A stretch of 7,002 bases of DNA, from positions 1-7,002 of the forward strand of contig JAUXJX010000101.1 in NCBI GenBank assembly GCA_030624545.1, given 5' to 3'. Origin of the DNA: Bacteroidota bacterium. Lineage in GTDB: Bacteria > Zhuqueibacterota > JdFR-76 > DREG01. Position numbers and translations under genes: made by a program. Every line of letters begins with the position of its first letter. The first letter of the stretch is position 1. Below the pieces are notes generated by a model. That model saw only the letters and a list, made by a program, of their open reading frames with translations, ran no database searches and was not told the DNA's origin. Positions 1 to 5,532 of the stretch are shown piece by piece.

Positions 1-175
1 AAGAATTGTTGAAGCATATCAGTTTTTAACGAATCAGAAAAGGGAATTCATACTTTCCAAACAGTTGGTAAGGAGTGGAACATCTACAGGTACAAGTATT
101 GCGGAAGCGAATGGTGCGATTTCCAAAGCTGATTTTTCCAACAAGATATCGGAACAACTGATCATTGTTAACTGA
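1..175 (+). pseudogene. Truncated four-helix-bundle (23S rRNA IVS-protein family) gene remnant, 5' end outside the window
   Basis: Reading from base 2 gives a peptide that starts R-I-V-E-A-Y-Q-F-L and continues through L-S-K-Q-L-V-R-S-G-T-S, I-A-E-A-N-G and K-A-D-F-S-N-K-I-S. This is the middle of the four-helix-bundle family first known from ORFs in 23S rRNA intervening sequences. Bases 1-152 match 2696-2847 with 11 differences by hand count (about 93%). After base 152 the sequence jumps to what corresponds to 3026 in the other copy, so 178 bases are missing: the whole C-terminal half, its stop codon and the 3' spacer. The frame then reads into the heptamer array and stops at TGA 173-175. 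The conserved S-I-G-A-N-I motif has become S-T-G-T-S-I, which also suggests relaxed selection. The family assignment is firm. The 4HB family has no established biochemical activity, and this copy is almost certainly non-functional. Confidence 0.85.
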
Positions 176-188
176 TAATTGATCACTG
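154..188 (+). repeat. Heptamer array, five 7-bp units, at the 3' end of the first 4HB element
   Basis: The bases divide into consecutive 7-mers ACAACTG, ATCATTG, TTAACTG, ATAATTG and ATCACTG, with consensus near ATAACTG. The array is in register with the one at 3027-3068 but has one unit fewer. It lies directly between the truncated 4HB frame and the Shine-Dalgarno of permease 1. Confidence 0.75.
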
Positions 189-197
189 GAGCCCCCC
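188..197 (+). promoter_or_regulatory. Ribosome binding site of permease 1
   Basis: GGAG at 188-191 is followed by six C residues and then ATG at 198. Its first G is the last base of the final heptamer, so the binding site abuts the repeat array. The same arrangement occurs before permease 2, where the spacer is CTCCC. The site supports 198 as the start codon. Confidence 0.7.
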
Positions 198-2570
198 ATG
201 TTTAGAAATTTTCTGAAAATCGCCATAAGGAACTTTGTTAAACACAAAGTCTATTCTTTGATCAACATTTCCGGACTTGCAATAGGCATGGCAAGCGTAA
301 TATTGATCGGGTTGTACATTCAAGATGAATTGAGTTATGATAGATATCACAAAAATGCTGACAGAATCTACAGATTTGCAAAATCATCTGATGGATCCGC
401 GATCCCAAGTTGGATAGGAACCCCGGCTCCGTTGGCTCCCGCCCTAAAGGCCAAATTCCCCGAGATTGAGAATTATGTGAGATTCGATCCTTTTGGCTTT
501 AAGAATAAGACTCTTATCTCTTACAAGCAGAAGAGCTTTTATGAAGAGAGGTTTTATCTGGCCGATCCTTCGTTATTTGAGGTTTTTGATTTCAAGCTTG
601 TAAAGGGTAACCCCGAAACTGCCCTCGTTAACCCTACGGATCTGATCATAACGGAATCGACAGCGAAGAAATATTTTGGCAGTGAGGAAGCGATAGGAAA
701 AACCATTAATTATGATGGAACAATTGATCTTACCATTACCGGGGTCCTGGAGGATGTTCCTGATAATTCGCATTTCAAATTCGATTTTGTTGGATCATTC
801 AAATACTTAGATATGATCCACCAAAGAGATATCCAGGATAGCTGGGGCATGTCGAATTATTACACTTACATTTTGCTCAGAGAAAATGTGAATCCGAGGG
901 AATTTGAGACAAAAGCAACCGATTTTGTTGCAGAGCTGACAAATGAACCTGACAACCTTGCTTATCTGCAGCCACTCACTGACATTCATTTGCGTTCAAA
1001 AATAACCAGGGATCCACTTCGACAGGGTAGTATGGGAGACATTTATCTCTATGCTTCAATTGCTGTTGTGATACTTCTGATAGCCTGTATCAATTTCATG
1101 AACCTTTATACGGCGAAGTCCGAAATTCGCGGAAAAGAAGTCGGCATGCGAAAAGTGCTCGGGGCACATAAAAGGCAGCTCATATCACAGTTCCTTTGCG
1201 AATCGCTATTGCTTTCAATTCTTGCGCTGCCAATCGCTGTCTTGCTTGTTGAGTTCGCCATCCCCGAATTCAATCAAATTATAGGCAAAGCAATTCAGAT
1301 AGAATACGCGAAAAGCTCCATTCTGTTTGGCGGATTAATCATATTGACGACAGTTGTCGGTTTGGTGTCGGGCAGCTATCCGGCATTTTTTATCTCTTCA
1401 TTTCAGCCCATAAAGATGCTGAGGGGCAAATTAAGCACAGAGAACAAGGGACTCACGTTCAGAAATATATTGGTGATTTTTCAATTCGCCGCATCGGTAG
1501 TGCTTATAGCCGGTTCGCTGATCATAAATGACCAAATGCAGTTTGTCAGAAACAAGAAATTGGGCTACGACAAGGAAAATATTGTCAATATTCCTATATA
1601 CAGTAAGGAAACCAGGGCAAGTTATGGAGTATTCAGAAATGCGGTTTTGAGCAATGCGAATGTGGTGGATGTGACGGCCACATCTTATACCCCGAGCATT
1701 GAAAGATGGAGAGAGGGGACTTTCTTTGAGGGGCGGAAGGAAAACGACGATCATGCGTTTTACCGAATGTCCGGCGATTTCAATTTGATCGATGTGTTTG
1801 GCATAGAGATGGTCGAGGGGCGGTCATTCGACCGCAGCCATCCGGCGGATTTGTTAAAAAGCTACATCCTAAATGAATCTGCCGTCAAAAGCATAGGCTG
1901 GAGCAATAAAGAAGCTATCGGCAAAGCTTTTGGTGATAGCCTCGGGAAGGTAATCGGCGTTGCAAAGGACTTTCACTTCAGATCACTACGATTCAGTACC
2001 ATGCCTTTGGCGATAAACGTGATGCCAAGGATGTTTCAATATGTCTCGATAAAGATTAAGCCCGGTGATATTCCGAATACCATTCGCTTTTTTGAAAGCA
2101 AGTGGAATGAAATCAATCCCGGACTCCCATTCGAGTTTTATTTTTATGGTGACGAATTTGACAAGCTGTATAAAGCCGACACAAAATTGGGCATTCTTTT
2201 CCGGTATTTTACCTTCCTTGCGATTTTCATAGCCTGTCTGGGGTTGTTGGGTCTGGCGTCGTTCATGGCTGAGAAAAGAACCAAAGAGATCGGAATTCGC
2301 AAAGTGCTCGGCGCCTCAGTGTCAGGCGTCGTGTTACTACTATCCAAGGAATTCACTAAATGGGTGCTGCTGGCCAATGTGATTGCCTGGCCTATTGCCT
2401 GGTACACCATGAATAACTGGCTGCAAAATTTTGCTTATAAAATTGATATTGGTTTCTGGGTCTTCGTTTTATCAGGGGGTATCGCATTGATTATTGCCCT
2501 TCTTACGGTGAGTTCGCAGGCAATCAAGGCGGCGCTGTCAAATCCGGTGGAGGCGTTGCGGTATGAATGA
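198..2570 (+). CDS. MacB/FtsX-type ABC transporter permease 1 (two FtsX domains, 790 aa)
   Basis: This is an inner-membrane permease of the type VII (MacB/LolCE/FtsX) ABC superfamily. Such proteins convert cytoplasmic ATP hydrolysis into periplasmic movements; the substrate is not deducible. A membrane helix lies at about 20-42, followed by a periplasmic MacB-like core domain (about 45-280) with D-R-I-Y-R, F-E-V-F-D-F and L-Q-P-L-T-D-I-H-L. The first FtsX domain has helices at about 283-304, 334-354 and 374-396, with the cytoplasmic coupling motif G-K-E-V-G-M-R-K-V-L-G-A at 312-323. A helix at about 423-443 opens the second half, which has its own periplasmic domain (about 450-660) and a second FtsX domain (helices about 668-690, 720-740 and 752-772; motif T-K-E-I-G-I-R-K-V-L-G-A at 695-706). 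It ends N-P-V-E-A-L-R-Y-E, the usual family C-terminus. Length is normal. No ATPase gene is visible nearby. TGA is the genuine stop, which argues for the standard code. Specific function is unknown. Confidence 0.95.
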   Translation: MFRNFLKIAIRNFVKHKVYSLINISGLAIGMASVILIGLYIQDELSYDRYHKNADRIYRFAKSSDGSAIPSWIGTPAPLAPALKAKFPEIENYVRFDPFGFKNKTLISYKQKSFYEERFYLADPSLFEVFDFKLVKGNPETALVNPTDLIITESTAKKYFGSEEAIGKTINYDGTIDLTITGVLEDVPDNSHFKFDFVGSFKYLDMIHQRDIQDSWGMSNYYTYILLRENVNPREFETKATDFVAELTNEPDNLAYLQPLTDIHLRSKITRDPLRQGSMGDIYLYASIAVVILLIACINFMNLYTAKSEIRGKEVGMRKVLGAHKRQLISQFLCESLLLSILALPIAVLLVEFAIPEFNQIIGKAIQIEYAKSSILFGGLIILTTVVGLVSGSYPAFFISSFQPIKMLRGKLSTENKGLTFRNILVIFQFAASVVLIAGSLIINDQMQFVRNKKLGYDKENIVNIPIYSKETRASYGVFRNAVLSNANVVDVTATSYTPSIERWREGTFFEGRKENDDHAFYRMSGDFNLIDVFGIEMVEGRSFDRSHPADLLKSYILNESAVKSIGWSNKEAIGKAFGDSLGKVIGVAKDFHFRSLRFSTMPLAINVMPRMFQYVSIKIKPGDIPNTIRFFESKWNEINPGLPFEFYFYGDEFDKLYKADTKLGILFRYFTFLAIFIACLGLLGLASFMAEKRTKEIGIRKVLGASVSGVVLLLSKEFTKWVLLANVIAWPIAWYTMNNWLQNFAYKIDIGFWVFVLSGGIALIIALLTVSSQAIKAALSNPVEALRYE

Positions 2571-2571
2571 T

Positions 2572-2627
2572 GTCAGAATCAGTAAACAGTTAGCAATGAC
2601 TAGTCAGTCGTTAGCGGTGATCATTAA
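2572..2627 (+). repeat. Degenerate heptamer array, eight 7-bp units, at the 5' end of the second 4HB element
   Basis: Immediately after the permease 1 stop the sequence divides in register into GTCAGAA, TCAGTAA, ACAGTTA, GCAATGA, CTAGTCA, GTCGTTA, GCGGTGA and TCATTAA. The loose consensus is NCAGTTA, the reverse complement (with shifted register) of the ATAACTG unit on the other side of the 4HB gene. It contains the perfect 10-bp palindrome TGACTAGTCA (2597-2606). A small imperfect hairpin could form over about 2593-2615. No U-tract follows, so it is not a standard terminator. Confidence 0.65.
2577..2600 (+). repeat. Left inverted-repeat arm of the 4HB element
   Basis: The arm spans the first heptamers of the left array and contains CAGTTAGCAATGAC at 2587-2600. 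That core is complementary to 3034-3047 apart from one position that would form a G-U wobble in RNA. Confidence 0.65.
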
Positions 2628-2648
2628 TACGACCACAGGGGACAAATT

Positions 2649-3005
2649 ATGAAGAGCGAGAGTGTTGTCTACGAAAAGGCTTACCAGTTTGCGATAAGAA
2701 TTGTTAAAGCATATCAATTTCTAACGAATCAGAAAAGGGAATTCATACTTTCGAAACAGTTGATAAGGAGTGGAACATCTATAGGCGCCAATATTGCGGA
2801 AGCGAATGGTGCGATTTCCAAAGCTGATTTTTCCAACAAAATATCGGTAGCCTACAAAGAATGTCTGGAAACGAAATACTGACTGTCTCTCCTTAACGAT
2901 ACAGATTTTATCGACAACGAAACATTCGAAAGCATATTCGCTGAAGCTGACGAAATCGGAAAGATCCTTTTTTCCATTCTAAGAACTACTAGAATAAGCA
3001 AGTGA
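2649..3005 (+). pseudogene. Four-helix-bundle (23S rRNA IVS-protein family) gene interrupted by an in-frame TGA at codon 78
   Basis: ATG 2649 is preceded by AGGGGA (2637-2642) with a 6-base spacer. Codons 1-77 encode a recognisable 4HB protein with Y-E-K-A-Y-Q-F near the N-terminus, L-S-K-Q-L-I-R-S-G-T-S-I-G-A-N-I-A-E-A, and Y-K-E-C-L-E-T-K-Y. TGA at 2880-2882 then interrupts the frame. Beyond it the same frame continues L-S-L-L-N-D and on to E-A-D-E-I-G-K-I-L and I-L-R-T-T-R, the expected C-terminal half, ending at TGA 3003-3005. The total of 118 codons is a normal family length. Family members usually have Trp where the TGA lies (E-T-x-Y-W-L), so one TGG-to-TGA change explains the damage. 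Alternatives are readthrough (the stop is followed by C, a leaky context) or a functional 77-residue half-protein; a pseudogene is the simplest reading. The family's molecular role is unestablished. Confidence 0.85.
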
Positions 3006-3026
3006 ACTATTATGTCATTCAATGTA

Positions 3027-3068
3027 ACAACCGGTCATTGTTAACTGATAACTGATAACTGATCACTG
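3027..3068 (+). repeat. Heptamer array, six 7-bp units, at the 3' end of the second 4HB element
   Basis: Consecutive units are ACAACCG, GTCATTG, TTAACTG, ATAACTG, ATAACTG and ATCACTG. Compared with 154-188 there is one extra ATAACTG unit, so the array varies in length by whole units. The array carries stop codons in more than one frame and ends at the first G of the permease 2 Shine-Dalgarno. Confidence 0.8.
3034..3057 (-). repeat. Right inverted-repeat arm of the 4HB element
   Basis: This is the complement of the left arm at 2577-2600: 20 of 24 positions match and one more would be a G-U pair in RNA. The arm ends 10 bases before the GGAG (3068-3071) that serves permease 2. Confidence 0.65.
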
Positions 3069-3076
3069 GAGCTCCC
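3068..3076 (+). promoter_or_regulatory. Ribosome binding site of permease 2
   Basis: GGAG at 3068-3071 with a 5-base spacer supports ATG 3077. As with permease 1, the motif directly abuts the last heptamer (ATCACTG), so both permeases share an almost identical translation-start leader. Confidence 0.7.
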
Positions 3077-5428
3077 ATGTTTAAGAATTATTTCAAAGTC
3101 GCATACCGCAATCTGATGCATCATAAAGGCTACACAGCCATAAATATCCTCGGTCTGGCAGTAGGCCTTAGCGCTGCCATCTTAATTCTGCTTTACATTT
3201 TGTTTGAATTTAGTTTTGACCGGTTTCATGCGAATGCTGATGACATTTACAGGGTGTCTATTGTGTCAAAAAAAGAAGGCAGCGTAGAATACGACTCGCA
3301 CGGTTTTGTGCCGCCGATGGGTCCGGCCATGAAGAGGGATTTCCCCGAGGTCGATGAATTCGTTCGAATTTCGTCGTATCGCACTGCGTATTTCTTTTTC
3401 CAAGGCAAAGCCATCAAGGTCAATCGCATTTGTCATGTCGACTCAAGCCTTTTCGAAATATTTTCTTTTCAGCTCATTGCCGGCAACCGAAAGGCCGCGT
3501 TAGCAGAACCGTACTCAATCGTCCTCACGGAGACAACGGCTAAGCGCATATTCGGCTCAGAACCGCCATTGGGAAAAACCGTCAATCTGGATGATGGCAA
3601 CATTTATAATATCACGGGCATTGTCAAAGATCCTCCGTCCAATTCACATATCCAATTCAATACACTGATATCTTTTTCCACATTATACAAGGACCCGGAA
3701 TTGTACCTGGATTGGGATGGCGGCAATCAATATACCTCCTATGTTAAGCTCTCCGCTCACGCCTCCCCGCAAGATGTGGACCGCAAACTTCCCGATTTCA
3801 TGCGGGGCTACATGAACAAAAGACTCGCAGATATCGGTGTTCGATACGAGCCATACCTTCAGCCTCTAAGAAAAATTCATCTTCAATACGATAGCCCCTC
3901 CACTCGCACCAATATTTTCATTTTTTCAGCAATCGCTTTGCTGATTCTCCTAATGGCCTGCATCAATTTTGTCAATTTGTCAACGGCTCGCGCTGGTAAA
4001 CGCGCCAGGGAGGTTGGCGTTCGCAAGGTTCTCGGAGCAAAAAGACAGAATATCGCAAAGCAGTTCTTAACGGAATCTGTTCTTTTGAGCGTTGTCTCCT
4101 TGGTGCTTGCAGTTCTTTTTGTCGAACTCTTTCTTCCCGTTTACGAGGGCTTGGTCAGCGTAAATCTAGGGTCAATAAACCTTCTTGGCATGAATTACAT
4201 CTGGGTTTTGCCGGTCATCATTTTGCTCGTTGGCGTGCTTGCGGGTGGTTACCCGGCCTTTTATTTGTCCTCCTTTCAGGCGGTGGAAACACTCAAAGGT
4301 GCGTTCAAAGCGGGTAAGATCAAACCTCGGAATATTCTTGTGGTCCTGCAATTCGCCATATCAATTGGCTTGATAATTTGCGCCTTCTTGATCAACGATC
4401 AGCTTCGCTTCATGAAAAATAAAGACCTTGGATTTGACAAAGAGAGCATCGTCGTTGTTCCTTTCCCGAATGATGAAATCAAATCCAGATCCGGCATCCT
4501 GAAGAATGAGCTTTCCAGATTGCCAGGCGTTTTGAACGTAGCGGCCTCGTCTGAGGTGCCGATTAGAGGATTTACGATGAACGGTTATTTCCCGCAAGGA
4601 TTCACAAGTCCGCTTATGATCCACGTCGTCGACATCGATGAGGATTTCTTGAAGACATTCGACATCAAGCTTGTCAACGGCAGGAATTTTTCAAAAGAAT
4701 TTCCCACTGACCGGGAGGCTTACCTGATCAATGAGTCTCTGGCTGAATTGCTGAGCTGGGATGATCCGCTAGGGAAGATCATTCGTCGAAATGGCGATCA
4801 CAGAATAATCGGAGTCGCCGCGAATTTTCATTATGCCACCTTGTATGATAAAGTCGAACCGTTGATCATCACCAATCGTCCCTGGAGAGATCGTTTTGAT
4901 AATCTCTCGATCAAGATCGGCATGAGCAACGTCTCCGGAACTCTCGGTGCCATGGAGGAAACCTGGCAGAGATTCGCGCCGGCGGTTCCGTTTGAATATT
5001 GGTTTCTGGACGAATCGTTTGACAGCCTCTATAGATCGGAGCAGCGCTTCAGGGAGATTTTTTTCTATTTCTGCTGCCTTGCCCTGTTTATCGCCTTGCT
5101 CGGTCTTTTTGGTTTGGCATCGTGCTCAGTCGAACAACGGACCAAGGAAATTGGTGTGCGCAAGGTTCTCGGCGCTACAGCAATGGGCATAACAAGCCTG
5201 TTGTCGAAGGACTTTTTAAAGCTAGTTATTGTAGCCAATATCATTTCATGGCCCATTTCCTGGTTTGCGATGAATCATTGGCTGCAGGGTTTCGCCTATC
5301 GCATCGAGATCGGCTGGTGGGCGTTTTTGTTGGCCGGCGGCCTGGCGCTGCTGATTGCGCTATTGACGGTGAGCACACAGGCGATTCGGGTGGCAGCGGC
5401 GAATCCGGTTGGAGAGCTTGCGGTATGA
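3077..5428 (+). CDS. MacB/FtsX-type ABC transporter permease 2 (two FtsX domains, 783 aa, altered C-terminus)
   Basis: This is a paralogue of permease 1 with the same plan. A first helix lies at about 20-42 and a MacB-like periplasmic domain at about 45-275 (D-D-I-Y-R-V, F-E-I-F-S-F, L-Q-P-L-R-K-I-H-L). FtsX domain 1 has helices at about 280-300, 332-353 and 374-396 and the motif A-R-E-V-G-V-R-K-V-L-G-A at 310-321. A helix at about 418-439, a second periplasmic domain and FtsX domain 2 follow (helices about 660-682, 713-733 and 745-766; T-K-E-I-G-V-R-K-V-L-G-A at 689-700). By eye the N-terminal 60 residues are a little under 60% identical to permease 1. The protein ends N-P-V-G-E-L-A-V rather than the family-type N-P-V-E-S-L-R-Y-E. 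Dropping one T at 5409/5410 would restore that ending with a stop at 5430-5432, so a one-base insertion (or sequencing error) is likely. The effect is probably small because only the tail past the last helix changes. Transported substrate and partner ATPase are unknown. Confidence 0.95.
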   Translation: MFKNYFKVAYRNLMHHKGYTAINILGLAVGLSAAILILLYILFEFSFDRFHANADDIYRVSIVSKKEGSVEYDSHGFVPPMGPAMKRDFPEVDEFVRISSYRTAYFFFQGKAIKVNRICHVDSSLFEIFSFQLIAGNRKAALAEPYSIVLTETTAKRIFGSEPPLGKTVNLDDGNIYNITGIVKDPPSNSHIQFNTLISFSTLYKDPELYLDWDGGNQYTSYVKLSAHASPQDVDRKLPDFMRGYMNKRLADIGVRYEPYLQPLRKIHLQYDSPSTRTNIFIFSAIALLILLMACINFVNLSTARAGKRAREVGVRKVLGAKRQNIAKQFLTESVLLSVVSLVLAVLFVELFLPVYEGLVSVNLGSINLLGMNYIWVLPVIILLVGVLAGGYPAFYLSSFQAVETLKGAFKAGKIKPRNILVVLQFAISIGLIICAFLINDQLRFMKNKDLGFDKESIVVVPFPNDEIKSRSGILKNELSRLPGVLNVAASSEVPIRGFTMNGYFPQGFTSPLMIHVVDIDEDFLKTFDIKLVNGRNFSKEFPTDREAYLINESLAELLSWDDPLGKIIRRNGDHRIIGVAANFHYATLYDKVEPLIITNRPWRDRFDNLSIKIGMSNVSGTLGAMEETWQRFAPAVPFEYWFLDESFDSLYRSEQRFREIFFYFCCLALFIALLGLFGLASCSVEQRTKEIGVRKVLGATAMGITSLLSKDFLKLVIVANIISWPISWFAMNHWLQGFAYRIEIGWWAFLLAGGLALLIALLTVSTQAIRVAAANPVGELAV

Positions 5429-5435
5429 ATGATTT

Positions 5436-5470
5436 GATTGCGGATTTCGGATTGACGATTTCGGAATTCT
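5436..5470 (+). repeat. GATT-type heptamer array between permeases 2 and 3
   Basis: Consecutive 7-mers are GATTGCG, GATTTCG, GATTGAC, GATTTCG and GAATTCT. The 7-bp period equals that of the arrays around the 4HB genes, but the unit sequence is different. It begins 7 bases after the permease 2 stop. No 4HB gene remnant is recognisable in this spacer. Confidence 0.6.
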
Positions 5471-5514
5471 ATGACGGCGAGGCCAAATGACAGCGAAGGG
5501 AATGACCTAATGAC
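5471..5514 (+). repeat. Loose ATGAC repeats upstream of permease 3
   Basis: ATGAC occurs at 5471-5475, 5487-5491, 5502-5506 and 5510-5514, at spacings of 16, 15 and 8 bases. The core C/AAATGAC resembles the CAATGAC inner end of the left inverted-repeat arm at 2594-2600, so this could be a decayed flank of a related element. Chance is not excluded. Confidence 0.3.
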
Positions 5515-5523
5515 ATTTTATGC

Positions 5524-5532
5524 GGAGGAAAG
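5524..5532 (+). promoter_or_regulatory. Ribosome binding site of permease 3
   Basis: GGAGG at 5524-5528 with a 4-base spacer precedes ATG 5533. This leader is unlike the repeat-derived leaders of permeases 1 and 2 and is a stronger Shine-Dalgarno match. Confidence 0.75.

Larger units (their letters stand above)
2577..3057 (+). mobile_element. Inverted-repeat-bounded element carrying a 4HB gene (putative IVS-like insertion)
   Basis: The arm at 2577-2600 and the reverse complement of 3034-3057 agree at 20 of 24 positions. One of the four differences would be a G-U pair in RNA. The inner 14 bases (2587-2600 against 3034-3047) pair throughout, counting that wobble. Between the arms lies a single 4HB reading frame and no transposase. 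A second, deleted copy of the same element ends just before permease 1. The layout resembles 23S rRNA intervening sequences, in which a 4HB ORF sits on an RNA closed by complementary ends. Calling it mobile is inference from the two near-identical copies beside much more diverged genes; no target-site duplication was identified, and the outer boundaries could extend to about 2572 and 3068. Confidence 0.5.

Noticed and set aside
26..247. Minus-strand open frame of 73 codons across the first spacer
   Set aside because: It is antisense to the 4HB remnant and the start of permease 1, has no recognisable family signature, and crosses the repeat array.
1431..1754. Minus-strand open frame of 107 codons inside permease 1, and similar antisense frames in permeases 2 and 3
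   Set aside because: These are shadows of strongly supported + strand genes with conserved domain motifs.
2593..2615. Rho-independent terminator after permease 1
   Set aside because: An imperfect hairpin can be drawn, but it is AT-rich in the stem, bulged, and not followed by a T-tract.
2649..3005. TGA read as Trp (alternative genetic code)
   Set aside because: Permease 1 ends at TGA exactly after the family-type R-Y-E terminus, and the 4HB frame itself ends at TGA after the family-type I-L-R-T-T-R tail. A nonsense change is simpler.
2649..3005. Avd-type accessory protein of a diversity-generating retroelement
   Set aside because: Avd is a related four-helix bundle, but no reverse transcriptase, template repeat or variable repeat is visible and the motif pattern is that of the IVS-protein family.
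3027..3068. CRISPR-like repeats
   Set aside because: The units are 7 bp, contiguous and degenerate, with no spacers.
4947..5490. Overlapping + strand frames inside the end of permease 2 (81 and 122 codons)
   Set aside because: They are alternative frames of a clearly coding permease region. Their composition is rich in Arg/Ser and they show no domain signature.
5425..5490. 21-codon ORF whose ATG overlaps the permease 2 stop (ATGA)
   Set aside because: Its codons lie in the GATT heptamer array and it has no ribosome binding site of its own kind, so the apparent coupling is probably a by-product of the one-base shift at 5409.
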